DNA of 64,000 nucleotides, taken from Halorhabdus rudnickae. GTDB taxonomy: Archaea > Halobacteriota > Halobacteria > Halobacteriales > Haloarculaceae. The stretch is taken from assembly GCF_900880625.1 (NCBI RefSeq), contig NZ_CAAHFB010000001.1, forward strand, positions 1,550,001 through 1,614,000, given 5' to 3'. A program made the translations under genes and the position numbers. Below the pieces are notes generated by a model, which did not search any database, was not told the DNA's origin, and saw only the letters and a program-made list of their open reading frames with translations. Below, piece by piece: positions 17,235 through 26,199 of the stretch. How positions within the stretch are numbered: the first letter of the stretch is position 1; each line of letters begins with the position of its first letter.

Positions 17235-19667
17235 ATGGCGGAGTCCTCCGAGTCGGCCGCGCCCGCCTGGCGAGAAGTGTTCGGCTTCGAGGAGCCATAC
17301 GACGCCCAGGCCGACGCGATCGAGTCTGCACTACGTGCGGGTCACAGCCATGGATTCCTGGCGATGGAAGGACCCTGCGGGACCGGCAAGACGATGGCCG
17401 CCCTGACAGCGGGGGCGACGCTCGTCCGCGACGGAGACTACGAACGGGTCCTCGTCGTGACGCCGGTCAAACAACAGCGCCGCCAGTTCGTTTCCGACCT
17501 CCGGCGGCTGAACGCGGGCCTCGATATCCCCCTCCCGGGCGTCGCCCTCGTCGGCAAGCGCGATCTCTGTCCGTACGGCCGCGAGGAGGTCTTCCCGCCC
17601 GACGTGAGCGTCCAGAATCGGTGCGAGGACCTCCGGGAGAACACCGCCGATCTGGTCGAGAGCGACGGCTCGAGCGACGATCGGCCGGTCGCCCAAGCGG
17701 CCGTCAGCCCGAAGATCGACGACGTATGGTGGGACCCACAGGTCGCCAGCGACCTGGCGAAGGCGGCCCGGTCCGGTGGGATCGGCCAGCAGGCCGTCGC
17801 CGGGGCGCTTTCGACGGCTGGCATCGAGTCACCCTATCGCCGGACGCAACCGACTGCCCCCGAGGACATCGGCGGCGAAGATCCGCCACTCTACTGTCCC
17901 TTCGAAGCCGACTGGTTCGCCCGGAACAAGGGCTCGCCGATCGGATTCGCCGCCGGCGAAAACCACGTCTTGACGGCCGAGGAGTACCTCCCGGGCGCGG
18001 TCGAACGGGGGACTTGCCCCCACCGCGCGATGAAAGTCTTGACCGAGGCCGCCGACGTCGTGATCGGCAACTACAACCACCTCTTCGATCCCGCTTCGCG
18101 GCCGCTGATCGAATCGATCCTCGACGAACGGACGTTCGTGATCGTCGACGAAGCCCACCGACTAGAAGGGCGCGTCCGGGACCTGCTGTCGGATCGTCTC
18201 GGACGACAGACGATCGTCCAGGCCCGCAACGATTGCCACCAGTTGCTCTCCCGAGCACGCCAGAGCCAAGATCACAAACGCGAGGTCCGGGCCAGACTGG
18301 GCGATCACGACGTTCCCCTCGACGTCGTTGATCAGGCACAGGACTTCTTCGATGATCTACTGGGCTGGCTGGACGACCGCGTCGCCGAGCATCTCGACGC
18401 GGAGGTCGGTCGCTCCTGGCGGACCGACAAGAGCGTCCTGCCCGAACACGACCTAGAGGTTCCGCTCCGGGATCCCGAGACGCCCGAACCCGACGAACTC
18501 ACCCGGTGGGCCGAGCGGGCGGGCTACGACGGCGGGTTCTGGCGACAGCTCGATACGGTCGGGCTTGCCGTCGAGGAGACGCTGGAAGACCTCGAGATTT
18601 CGCGGACGCCCGTCGTCGCAGCCGCGGGGGCGATCACCCGCCGGTGGTGGGAGGCCGATCACGCGACGGCGTTCCGGGAGATCGAACTCGAACACGCCCC
18701 GCGGGACGACCAGCGAATCGAGGGCTGGCGCGGCACGTACACAGCCGGGCTGACGCTGTTCGACTGCCTGCCGGCCGAACCGCTGGCCCGGATCTTCGAC
18801 GACGTGGGCGGCGGCATCCTGATGAGCGCGACCCTGGAGCCACTCGACGTGTTCACCCGCGTCGCGGGACTGGACGCGCTGGCCGACGGCGACGATGGAG
18901 ACGGGCAAGCCGAGCACGGCGAAGGTCGCCCCGTCCTCACCCGCTCGTATGGGCTCTCCTTTCCGCCGGAGAATCGCGCGAGCTGGATCGTCGACGCGAC
19001 CCCCTTCACTGCCCGCAACCGGGGGGATCCGGCGTCGATGGATCCCCTCGGCAGCGAGTGGAACCCGACCCGCGACGAGTACGCTCACGTCCTCCGGGCG
19101 ATCGCGCGCAACCCGGGGAACGTCCTGATCGCGATGCCAAACTACCGCGAGGCGACCTGGGCCGGCGCATATCTCGATGATATCGTCGAAAAACCCGTCC
19201 TCGTCGACGAGTCCTCGAGTAATGAGGCAACCGAGGAACTCAAACGGGACTTTTTCGGCGGCGAGGGGAAAGTCCTGGTCACGAGTACGCGTGGGACGCT
19301 CACCGAGGGCGTCGACTACGACGGCGCGAAGCTCCGGGCTGCGGCGGTCGTGGGAGTTCCGCTGGTCAACATCGGCTCGCCGCGCGTCCGGGCCGTCCAG
19401 CGCGCCTACGGCGACGTCTTCGGCGAGGACCACGCCTTCGAGTACGCGCTGACGATCCCGGCGGTCAGGCGCGCCCGCCAGGCGATCGGGCGGGTGATTC
19501 GCGGGGCCGACGAGGTTGGGGTTCGGGCGCTGGTCGGCGCACGCTACACGCCCGACGCGCGTCACTCGGTTTATGGCTATCTCTCGCCGGCCGAACGCGA
19601 GGAGTTCGTCACGATGAGCCCGGAGTTTCTGCCCGACCAGATCGATCGGTTCTGGGCGGAGCGGTGA
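17235..19667 (+). CDS. XPD/Rad3-like superfamily 2 DNA helicase
   Basis: An 810-residue ATP-dependent helicase. Walker A is MEGPCGTGKTMA (44-55) and the DEAH box is VIVDEAHRLE. Four cysteines in LCPYG, RCEDL, LYCPF and GTCPH sit between motifs Ia and II, as in the XPD iron-sulfur domain. C-terminal motifs include STRGTLTEGVDYDG (motif V-like) and ARQAIGRVIRG (motif VI). These enzymes unwind DNA 5' to 3' in repair. An upstream in-frame GTG at 17199 exists; the ATG at 17235 is preferred for its acidic haloarchaeal N-terminus. Confidence 0.92.
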   Translation: MAESSESAAPAWREVFGFEEPYDAQADAIESALRAGHSHGFLAMEGPCGTGKTMAALTAGATLVRDGDYERVLVVTPVKQQRRQFVSDLRRLNAGLDIPLPGVALVGKRDLCPYGREEVFPPDVSVQNRCEDLRENTADLVESDGSSDDRPVAQAAVSPKIDDVWWDPQVASDLAKAARSGGIGQQAVAGALSTAGIESPYRRTQPTAPEDIGGEDPPLYCPFEADWFARNKGSPIGFAAGENHVLTAEEYLPGAVERGTCPHRAMKVLTEAADVVIGNYNHLFDPASRPLIESILDERTFVIVDEAHRLEGRVRDLLSDRLGRQTIVQARNDCHQLLSRARQSQDHKREVRARLGDHDVPLDVVDQAQDFFDDLLGWLDDRVAEHLDAEVGRSWRTDKSVLPEHDLEVPLRDPETPEPDELTRWAERAGYDGGFWRQLDTVGLAVEETLEDLEISRTPVVAAAGAITRRWWEADHATAFREIELEHAPRDDQRIEGWRGTYTAGLTLFDCLPAEPLARIFDDVGGGILMSATLEPLDVFTRVAGLDALADGDDGDGQAEHGEGRPVLTRSYGLSFPPENRASWIVDATPFTARNRGDPASMDPLGSEWNPTRDEYAHVLRAIARNPGNVLIAMPNYREATWAGAYLDDIVEKPVLVDESSSNEATEELKRDFFGGEGKVLVTSTRGTLTEGVDYDGAKLRAAAVVGVPLVNIGSPRVRAVQRAYGDVFGEDHAFEYALTIPAVRRARQAIGRVIRGADEVGVRALVGARYTPDARHSVYGYLSPAEREEFVTMSPEFLPDQIDRFWAER

Positions 19668-19856
19668 CTCATTGGTCGCTGTACTCACAAAGCGTTCCAA
19701 GCCAAAGCGTATCAGCCGATATTTTCCACAAGGATACAATCCGTATTTTATTAAGAATTTCGTGCGCGCTACAGGGCGAGGGTGACAAATTTTGAGGCAC
19801 ACTGACGACCTCTGGCGCGCGGAAGGGTTAATGCACAAGCCAGGCATACGCCAAAT

Positions 19857-20276
19857 ATGTCAAATCCACCACCGCTTTCCATACTTGTCGCTGCTTTCGT
19901 TCTTTGTTCAGGGTGTGTTGGAATCACAGACACGACACCCGACGACCACGGTCAGTACCGGTTCGTCGTGGAGAACGGGTACGGTGAGACACAGAACGTC
20001 ACCGTGACAATCGACATACATGGAGACGGCCCAATCATCAACGAATCTCGTCGATTGACGCCCGACGGACAGTGGATCGTCACGACACGAAACGTATCTG
20101 CCCTGGAGGGTGGCTATACGATGGTCGCTTCCACAGAACGGACAACAGTTCGCGACGAGACTGATGCGAGTGGAACGGGAGCGACGCTACTCGTTCTCGG
20201 TGGGCCAATCGTAACCTGTGGCGGTGATCCAGGTTGTTACAACGAGACTGTTCGGTCGACCGGAACCCGGGGGTAA
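19857..20276 (+). CDS. Small secreted lipoprotein of unknown function
   Basis: A 139-residue protein. The first 20 residues are a hydrophobic signal (LSILVAAFVL) ending in a lipobox CSGC, so the mature protein is probably lipid-anchored through Cys20. Unlike most haloarchaeal lipoproteins there is no twin arginine, which suggests Sec export. The mature part is beta-rich (YRFVVENGYGETQNVTV) and ends with a Cys pair CGGDPGC. The sequence around it is less GC-rich than the flanking core genes. Function unknown. Confidence 0.65.
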   Translation: MSNPPPLSILVAAFVLCSGCVGITDTTPDDHGQYRFVVENGYGETQNVTVTIDIHGDGPIINESRRLTPDGQWIVTTRNVSALEGGYTMVASTERTTVRDETDASGTGATLLVLGGPIVTCGGDPGCYNETVRSTGTRG

Positions 20277-20309
20277 TGTAGAGACGTTCTTTCTGGCTTG
20301 AAACGTTAC

Positions 20310-20480
20310 TGACTGCATCCTCTAGATCTCGCACTGCTTTTCGTAACAATCTTTGAAGCATTTCTCCCCAGTTGCACCGTGGCAAATCGGCGTTACAGTT
20401 CTCTGCTACGCTCCCCCAAACCACAGCCAATCAGTCAGAGTTCAACGAGACCGAGGCTGTATGCGAGCGCAGTTCACACG
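20310..20480 (-). repeat. Decayed duplicate of the mazF 3' end and downstream flank
   Basis: This stretch aligns with about 20912-21096, which holds the last 14 codons of mazF and its 3' flank. Shared landmarks are GGCAAATCGGCGTTAC and CGAGACCGAGGCTGTAT. On the minus strand it still reads TALAYSLGLVEL against the mazF end TALEYSLGLVEI, preceded here by a stop codon. It is a relic of a former toxin gene copy, not an active gene. The space up to 20625 holds nothing else recognisable. Confidence 0.7.
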
Positions 20481-20625
20481 GACTGTCTACCCGACCCTTC
20501 AGAAGAGTCCCGTGCGAGGTACACAGCATATATCGGCAGGGGTCTTGCGCTGAAAAGGAGGATCGTGAATCGGTTAGTAAGACGATTGGCTGAACGCTTA
20601 TCCCACAAGAGTCCGTATCACAAGC

Positions 20626-20835
20626 ATGTTCCGGGCTGCCCTGAAATGGCTCGCTTCCCACATCCATCGCAAGGGCAACGATGACGAACAGAGGCAAGAC
20701 TCCCGGTTTGTTCCGTCAGTACTTGACGCATCGGTACGATATGCACATGGCAAGAGTGATTCCGGTGCCGAGCGAGAACTTGCCCAAATAGAAGTGCAAG
20801 CAGAACAACTTGAAGAACAACACCACGACGGATAA
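20626..20835 (+). CDS. Small hypothetical protein
   Basis: A 69-residue ORF between the two copies of the mazF tail. The N-terminus MFRAALKWLASH is an amphipathic or membrane-touching helix. The C-terminal half (SGAERELAQIEVQAEQLEEQ) is a charged, probably coiled-coil helix with halophile-like composition. No family recognised. The composition argues for a real gene, but it is short and isolated. Nothing is seen in the roughly 200 bases downstream before the mazF tail region. Confidence 0.45.
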   Translation: MFRAALKWLASHIHRKGNDDEQRQDSRFVPSVLDASVRYAHGKSDSGAERELAQIEVQAEQLEEQHHDG

Positions 20836-21049
20836 CCAGCCACACGAAGTGAACTATTCGCAACCACAGTGCCAGTTGGGTCATCACTTCGACTTGGAAC
20901 AAAGAAAAGAGCCCTGCTGAACCAACTCTCTATATCTTGCACTGCCTGTCGCAACCATCTCTATCTTGGCAGTGGTTACCCGATTTCACCGGGGCAAATC
21001 GGCGTTACGGTCCACTGATACGCTCACCCACCCAGCCACGTCCGAGCAA

Positions 21050-21403
21050 TCAGATCTCGACGAGACCGAGGCTGTATTCGAGTGCAGTATCCACCTCCGC
21101 CATGCGCTCGTCCGGGATCGACCCGAGGTTCTCACGGATTCGGTGCTCGATCGAGATCGTCCGAATCTGACTACAGAGCGCGACCGAATCTTCACGGAGT
21201 GGCCCCTCTGCAGCTGAAACAAGTACCTCGAAGGGATACAGCTGGTCGTCGAACGCGGTCGTGAACGGCACGACGATCGTTGTTGGTGCGTTCGCGTTCC
21301 CGACATCGTTCTGAACGACGAGATACGGACGGGTCCCGCGCTGTTCGGAGCCCTGTGTCGGATCAAGTTCCACGATGACGATGTCACCCCGTTGGACACG
21401 CAT
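21050..21403 (-). CDS. mazF: MazF/PemK-type mRNA interferase toxin
   Basis: A 117-residue member of the MazF/PemK toxin family. It opens with RGDIVIVELDPTQGSEQRGTRP, which carries the family RGD..V.LdPt.G.Eq.g.RP pattern. TIVVPFTT and LCSQIRTISIEHR are further conserved strands. These toxins cut single-stranded RNA. It lies 3 bases downstream of an AbrB-type antitoxin gene in the same operon. A broken second copy of its 3' end is present at 20310-20480. Confidence 0.9.
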   Translation of the reverse strand: MRVQRGDIVIVELDPTQGSEQRGTRPYLVVQNDVGNANAPTTIVVPFTTAFDDQLYPFEVLVSAAEGPLREDSVALCSQIRTISIEHRIRENLGSIPDERMAEVDTALEYSLGLVEI

Positions 21404-21406
21404 CGC

Positions 21407-21673
21407 TTACCACTCCGGGACGTCGCCGAGGGTCTCGTCGGCCTCCGTCGAGACCCCACGCAGTTCCGACGCGATCTCTCGATCTCGCTTCGCTCGCTGC
21501 CGATACCCCTCCGCCAGCTCTGCCTCCGAGACTGGCCGTTCGATGACGAGTTTGCCCTCATCCTCGTAAATCACGACCTCGTCCCCACCTGTAATGTCGA
21601 ACCGCTCACGGAGTGCTTTAGGGATCGTTACCTGTCCGCGCTCCCCGACTTTCCTGTGTTCGCCTTCGGCCAT
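21407..21673 (-). CDS. mazE: AbrB/SpoVT-domain antitoxin
   Basis: About 88 residues. The N-terminal swapped-hairpin AbrB domain reads RKVGERGQVTIPKALRERF followed by GDEVVIYEDEGKLVIERP. The acidic C-terminal helix (AELAEGYRQRAKRDREIASE) is the expected toxin-neutralising part. The ATG at 21673 is used; an upstream in-frame ATG at 21727 would add 18 hydrophobic, non-conserved residues. Antitoxins of this type bind their own promoter, so autoregulation is likely. Confidence 0.88.
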   Translation of the reverse strand: MAEGEHRKVGERGQVTIPKALRERFDITGGDEVVIYEDEGKLVIERPVSEAELAEGYRQRAKRDREIASELRGVSTEADETLGDVPEW

Positions 21674-21882
21674 ACATATCCATATCATATTCATACCCAT
21701 AACGCTTCGGATTCGATCGATCCCCATCCACCCGATTCAAGCAATTCCCGTCTACCCGAGTCCGCATGCGACTCCAGCCGTCGCAAGCACGGGGGAGAGG
21801 GACCGACAGCGGACAGAGACGACCCGAACCCCTGCGTGCCACGACCGAGAAGTTCTCAAGGCCGGGCCGGGAAGGCGCGTCC

Positions 21883-22920
21883 ATGAACGACATCGACGTC
21901 GAGGCCGTCGAAGACATCGACGAGTCGGTCGTCCCGACGGGGATCGAAGGGTCGGAGTACGTCCTCTACGGCGGGAAGGGTGGCGTCGGCAAGACGACGA
22001 TGGCCGCCGCAACCGCGCTGGCGAGCGCCCGTGACGGGACTGCGACGCTGGTCGTCTCGACCGACCCCGCCCACTCGCTATCGGACACCTTAGAGAGCGA
22101 GATTCCCGCCGAGCCGGCACAGATCCGCGAGGACATGCCCCTCTATGCCGCCGAGATCGATCCCGAGGCCGCGCTGGGCGACGATCCGCTTGGATTGGAG
22201 GACGGCGGACTCGGCGGCCTCGGCCAACTGCTGGGCGAGGACGTCACCGACCCCTTCACGAACGCGATGCCGGGTACCGACGAGGCTGCGGCAATCCGGC
22301 TGCTCATCCGGTACCTGGACGACGAGCGCTTCGACCGCGTCGTCATCGACACCGCACCGACCGGCCACACGCTCCGGTTGCTCGAACTCCCCGAAGTCAT
22401 GGACACGATGGTCGGGAAACTGCTCTCCTTGCGCGAGCGAATGAGCGGCATGATGGGCACGATCACCAGCATGTTCGGCGACTCCGACGAGGAAGACCTA
22501 GAGGAGGGACTGGACGACCTGCGCGTCCTCCGCGAGCGCATCGAGCGCTTGCGGACGATCCTCCAAGACCCCGAAAAGACGGACTTTCGCGTCGTTATGG
22601 TCCCCGAAGAGTTGAGCGTCATGGAGTCCGAACGCCTGCTGGAGCGGCTGGCCGCCTTCGATATCCCCGTTGGGACGATCGTGGTCAACCGTGTGATGGA
22701 GGATCTGGCGGACGTGGCCGACGTCGAGACCGACTGGTACGTCTCGCCGAACCTCGAAACGTGTGAGTTCTGCCAGCGCCGCTGGGACGTCCAACAGACG
22801 GCACTCGAACGCTCCCAGGACGTCTTCCGGGGTCACGACGTCCGTCGGGTGCCACTATTCGCCGACGAGGTCCGCGGTGAGCAGTTGCTGCGCGTTGTGG
22901 CGGCGTGTCTCGAAGAGTGA
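21883..22920 (+). CDS. ArsA/Get3-family ATPase
   Basis: A 345-residue deviant-Walker P-loop ATPase. The loop is GKGGVGKTTMA (31-41), switch I TDPAHSLSD, and switch II DTAPTGHTLRLLELP. Near the C-terminus LETCEFCQRRW provides a CxxC pair like the zinc-coordinating motif of Get3 dimers. Archaeal members are related to the tail-anchored protein-targeting factor Get3 and to arsenite-pump ATPase ArsA. No arsenic genes are adjacent, so a protein-targeting role is favoured. The region from 22921 to 23151 shows no gene. Confidence 0.88.
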   Translation: MNDIDVEAVEDIDESVVPTGIEGSEYVLYGGKGGVGKTTMAAATALASARDGTATLVVSTDPAHSLSDTLESEIPAEPAQIREDMPLYAAEIDPEAALGDDPLGLEDGGLGGLGQLLGEDVTDPFTNAMPGTDEAAAIRLLIRYLDDERFDRVVIDTAPTGHTLRLLELPEVMDTMVGKLLSLRERMSGMMGTITSMFGDSDEEDLEEGLDDLRVLRERIERLRTILQDPEKTDFRVVMVPEELSVMESERLLERLAAFDIPVGTIVVNRVMEDLADVADVETDWYVSPNLETCEFCQRRWDVQQTALERSQDVFRGHDVRRVPLFADEVRGEQLLRVVAACLEE

Positions 22921-23151
22921 GCCGGCTGTTCTGGTGGTCGCAAAACCGATCACGAGAGACGGAAAGAACGACCGGTGAACTCGTGCCGGCACCGTGCGTG
23001 GTGCATGAGAGAACTCTTCGGCAACGCTCACGGAAGATATCGAGCGCCAGTCGCCCACACAACAGTGGCCCAGTACGCTCGCTTTTGTCGACAAAACAGG
23101 CCGCCGTCGGGAGGCTGCCGTCAAGGAACACGAACGGGAAGAGAGACGCGA

Positions 23152-24468
23152 CTAGTTGATCACGAACACGCGGAAATCGTTAACGTTCGTCCCAGTCGGT
23201 CCGGTTTCGATCACTGCGCTAGATGCTTCGAGTGTGGAGAGTGCGTCGTTCTCCAGCAGCGCCGCCCGCCCGCGCTGTGGGTTCGAAAGCGTCTCGCCGT
23301 CGACGATCGCACCAGCGACCTCGGTTCCACCGTCTTCGCCGTCGGTGTCGACGCTCGCACAGACAACGTCGTCGGGCTGCTCGACGGCGACCCGGAGCGC
23401 GAACTCCAGGTTCGGCCCGCCGTCGCCGTTTCCCATCACTGTGACCGTCGTCTCGCCGCCCGAGAGGAGCACAGCGGGCGGTTCGACCGGCGTCGCCGTC
23501 GCCCCGGACTCCTCGGCGATCGCTAGCTGAGAGAGCGCGGCCTCGGTCGCCTCCCCGCGAACGCGCGAGGACAGCACCAGAGGCTCGTAACCGGCTTCAC
23601 GAGCGGCGTCACGGGCCGCCGCGAGTGCGGTCCAGGCGTCAGCAAGGACGTGGTTGTCGACGTGGCCGAGGACCCCCGGATCGGACGGCGTCTCCTCGCG
23701 CTCGCCAGCCATCCCCGCTTCGAGGTGTTCGCGGACCGCCGCGGGAACGGTCACATCGTAGCGATCCAGGATTTCGAGGGCATCCGCGTAGGTCGTCTCG
23801 TCGGGTGCCGTCGGGCCGCTGGCGATCACGCCGGGATCGTCGCCGACGACATCCGAGAACAGGAGACCGACGACTGTCGCCGGGGCAGCTGCCCTGGCCA
23901 GGCCGCCGCCTTTGATCGCCGAACAGTGCTTGCGGACAGCATTGATTTCCTTGATCGACGCACCGCTTTCGACCAGTGCCTCGGTCGTCGTCTGGAGGTC
24001 GACAAGCGTGATCTCACCGGCAGGCAATGCGAGCAACGCGCTGCCGCCGCCCGTGATCGGCGCGAGGACGAGCGTCCCCTCGCCCAGCCCCTTCGCCCGC
24101 TGGAACACCCGCCGGGCACCGTCCAGACTGTCCCGGTCGGGAACCGGGTGGCTCCCTTCGACCGTCTCGACAGTTCCGGTCTCGACAGGGGCCGTCGAAA
24201 CGATCAGTCCTCGATCGACGTAGCCTTCGAGGTGGGCTTCGAGGTCGCGGGCGACGACGTCGGCTGCCTTTCCGCCGCCGAGGACGACGACCGAATCGTA
24301 GGCGGCGAGGTCGTACTCGCTTTCGGCGACGGTCAGAACGCTTCCGTCGACCGAGAGCGACTCCCGGAGGACTCGCTCGGGGGTCGCCGCCTCGATCCCC
24401 GCTTCGAGACAGGACAGCGCGACATCGTGGGCCGGTGTCGCCGCCAGCCGATCGCGGTCGTCGATCAT
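23152..24468 (-). CDS. Glycerate 2-kinase (MOFRL family)
   Basis: A 438-residue kinase of the GckA/MOFRL group, phosphorylating D-glycerate to 2-phosphoglycerate. Features are VVLGGGKAADVVARDLEAHL, LAPITGGGSALLALPAG, NAVRKHCSAIKGGGLA and GLLFSDVVGDDPGVIASGPT. In the C-terminal MOFRL domain are LSGGETTVTVMG and GTNVNDFRV. It overlaps the upstream SDR gene by 4 bases (ATGA), so the two are co-translated. In haloarchaea glycerate kinases serve sugar-acid or glycerol-linked catabolism. Confidence 0.92.
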   Translation of the reverse strand: MIDDRDRLAATPAHDVALSCLEAGIEAATPERVLRESLSVDGSVLTVAESEYDLAAYDSVVVLGGGKAADVVARDLEAHLEGYVDRGLIVSTAPVETGTVETVEGSHPVPDRDSLDGARRVFQRAKGLGEGTLVLAPITGGGSALLALPAGEITLVDLQTTTEALVESGASIKEINAVRKHCSAIKGGGLARAAAPATVVGLLFSDVVGDDPGVIASGPTAPDETTYADALEILDRYDVTVPAAVREHLEAGMAGEREETPSDPGVLGHVDNHVLADAWTALAAARDAAREAGYEPLVLSSRVRGEATEAALSQLAIAEESGATATPVEPPAVLLSGGETTVTVMGNGDGGPNLEFALRVAVEQPDDVVCASVDTDGEDGGTEVAGAIVDGETLSNPQRGRAALLENDALSTLEASSAVIETGPTGTNVNDFRVFVIN

Positions 24469-25301
24469 CGCCCAAAGCCCGCGATCCGCCGGAACAACCC
24501 GAATGCGGTGTCGCGCCAGCGGTCGGGGAGATACCTGAGCGCCAAGAGCAGTTTTGCGCCGTGACCCACGGCGTAGCGGGGATCGGGGTCGGTCATCGCC
24601 GCCGCGTCGTAGATCACCGTCGCGACGTCTTCCGGCGGGATTCCGAAGACGCCGTCGTACTCGATCGCCCGGCGGTCGTCCTGGGCCTCGTAGATGGCGT
24701 CGTAGGCACCGGTTTCTTCGAGGCGTTTGCGGGACGCCTCGACCGTGTCGGCGAACTCCGTTTCGACGACGCCCGGTTCGACCACTACGATATCGACGCC
24801 GTGGGGACCGACCTCGCCCCGAAGGGCGTCGCTCATCGCTTCGAGAGCGAATTTCGAGGCCGAGTAGACACCCTGTCCGGGGACAGTCAGGCGGCCCTGG
24901 ATGCTGGAGACGTTGACGATCGTCCCCTCCTCGCGGTCTCGCATATGTGGGAGGACAGCCCGGGTCAGTCGATGGGGGCCGTAGACGTTGACATCGAACT
25001 GGTCGGCGACGGCGTCGGTCGGCACGTCCTCGCATGGCCCGAACTGGCCGTAGCCGGCGTTGTTGACCAGACAATCGATCCGGCCCTGCTCGTCGACGAT
25101 TCGATCGACGACCCGCTCGACTGCTCGGGCGTTCGTCACGTCCAGGGCGGCCGTCTTCGCGCCGGCGTCGGCGAGGTCGGCGATGTCGTCGGTATCCCGA
25201 GCACTCGCGTAGACCGTCCAGTCCTCTTCGAGAAACCGTTCGGCGCTCGCCCGGCCGATGCCGGACGAACAGCCGGTGATGAGTGCGATGTGGTCGTCCA
25301 T
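24465..25301 (-). CDS. Short-chain dehydrogenase/reductase
   Basis: A 278-residue classical SDR. The NAD(P)-binding TGCSSGIGRASAERF motif starts near residue 9. NNAGYGQFGP (NNAG), the catalytic Ser in VNVSSIQGRL and YSASKFALE (YxxxK) follow. The C-terminus is shorter and more basic than the core. It is coupled to the glycerate kinase gene downstream, which may point to a glycerate or related hydroxy-acid pathway. The substrate cannot be named from sequence. Confidence 0.9.
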   Translation of the reverse strand: MDDHIALITGCSSGIGRASAERFLEEDWTVYASARDTDDIADLADAGAKTAALDVTNARAVERVVDRIVDEQGRIDCLVNNAGYGQFGPCEDVPTDAVADQFDVNVYGPHRLTRAVLPHMRDREEGTIVNVSSIQGRLTVPGQGVYSASKFALEAMSDALRGEVGPHGVDIVVVEPGVVETEFADTVEASRKRLEETGAYDAIYEAQDDRRAIEYDGVFGIPPEDVATVIYDAAAMTDPDPRYAVGHGAKLLLALRYLPDRWRDTAFGLFRRIAGFGR

Positions 25302-25365
25302 ACCGACCGCGATGAGTGCCGAAAAGTAAGCCCTGGCGGTCGATCCGTAGGTCCTGGCCGCGCCG

Positions 25366-26196
25366 TTACCGCTCTAGCTCGCGCTTTCGCTGATCGGCTG
25401 CCCGGTCAGCGAGTCGCGTGGGTTCCGAGAGTTTGTACCCGGCGGCGCACTGCGCAACGATGTCAGCGGTCGTTTCGGCACTCACGCGATGGCCCGGACT
25501 GACGTACAGCGGGTTGATCGACGTCGAGCCCGACTCGTACTGGCGGGTCTGGACGGCGTGGCCGATGACGGTCCCGGATTCGGCAGTCTCGACTGTCCCG
25601 TCGGCCTCGATGGGGATACGTGCGCCTTCGGGGAGACGATCCGGGATCGGTTTCGCAGGCGTCCCACAGAGCAGGTTCTTGGCGACGCCGATTGCGGGGA
25701 CGCCCAGCGTCACGCCGATATGAGTTGCCAGCCCGGCCTCCCGGAAGTGAATGCGTCCGCTGCCGTCGACGACGAGCAGGTCGGGCTCGACGGAAAGATT
25801 TGACAGTGCTGCGAGGATCGCTCCCCCCTCGCGGAAGCTCAACAAGCCGGGAATGTAGGGGATCTCGGTGTCGACGGCGGCGTAGGCGCGGTCGATGATG
25901 GCACCGTCCTGCAGGGCGACGACGGCGCTGAGGGCGCGATCGCCATCGTCGAGAAAGGCCTGATCGACGCCCGCGACGATCGGCCCGTCGTCGGTAAGGC
26001 GGTGCTGGGCGTCGGCGTTGAGTCGCTGCTGGGCGTCGGCCCCAAGATCGACAGGTGAATCGAACGCGATCGTCGTGGGATCGAAGGCGAAGTCGTCACG
26101 GAAGGTGGCAGTGTCGGCGATCTCGCGCTGCAGGGTTTCCATCTCCGCACGGGAGAGCGAGGGATCGGGAACGAACTCGGGGCGAACGGGATCCAT
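25366..26196 (-). CDS. nfi: Endonuclease V
   Basis: A 276-residue deoxyinosine-specific nuclease that nicks the second phosphodiester bond 3' of inosine. Catalytic acids sit in IVAGVDQAF, in LLVVDGSGRIHFREAGLATHIG, and in the AIGVAKNLL lysine region. SFREGGAILAAL is the conserved helix. The N-terminal 60 residues are a haloarchaeal acidic lead. It lies directly downstream of the rhomboid gene with 3 bases between them, so they are probably co-transcribed. Confidence 0.92.
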   Translation of the reverse strand: MDPVRPEFVPDPSLSRAEMETLQREIADTATFRDDFAFDPTTIAFDSPVDLGADAQQRLNADAQHRLTDDGPIVAGVDQAFLDDGDRALSAVVALQDGAIIDRAYAAVDTEIPYIPGLLSFREGGAILAALSNLSVEPDLLVVDGSGRIHFREAGLATHIGVTLGVPAIGVAKNLLCGTPAKPIPDRLPEGARIPIEADGTVETAESGTVIGHAVQTRQYESGSTSINPLYVSPGHRVSAETTADIVAQCAAGYKLSEPTRLADRAADQRKRELER

Positions 26197-26199
26197 CGC

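Noticed and set aside
18453-19847. Long minus-strand open frame opposite the helicase
   Set aside because: It fully overlaps a helicase gene with clear motifs and has shadow-like basic composition.
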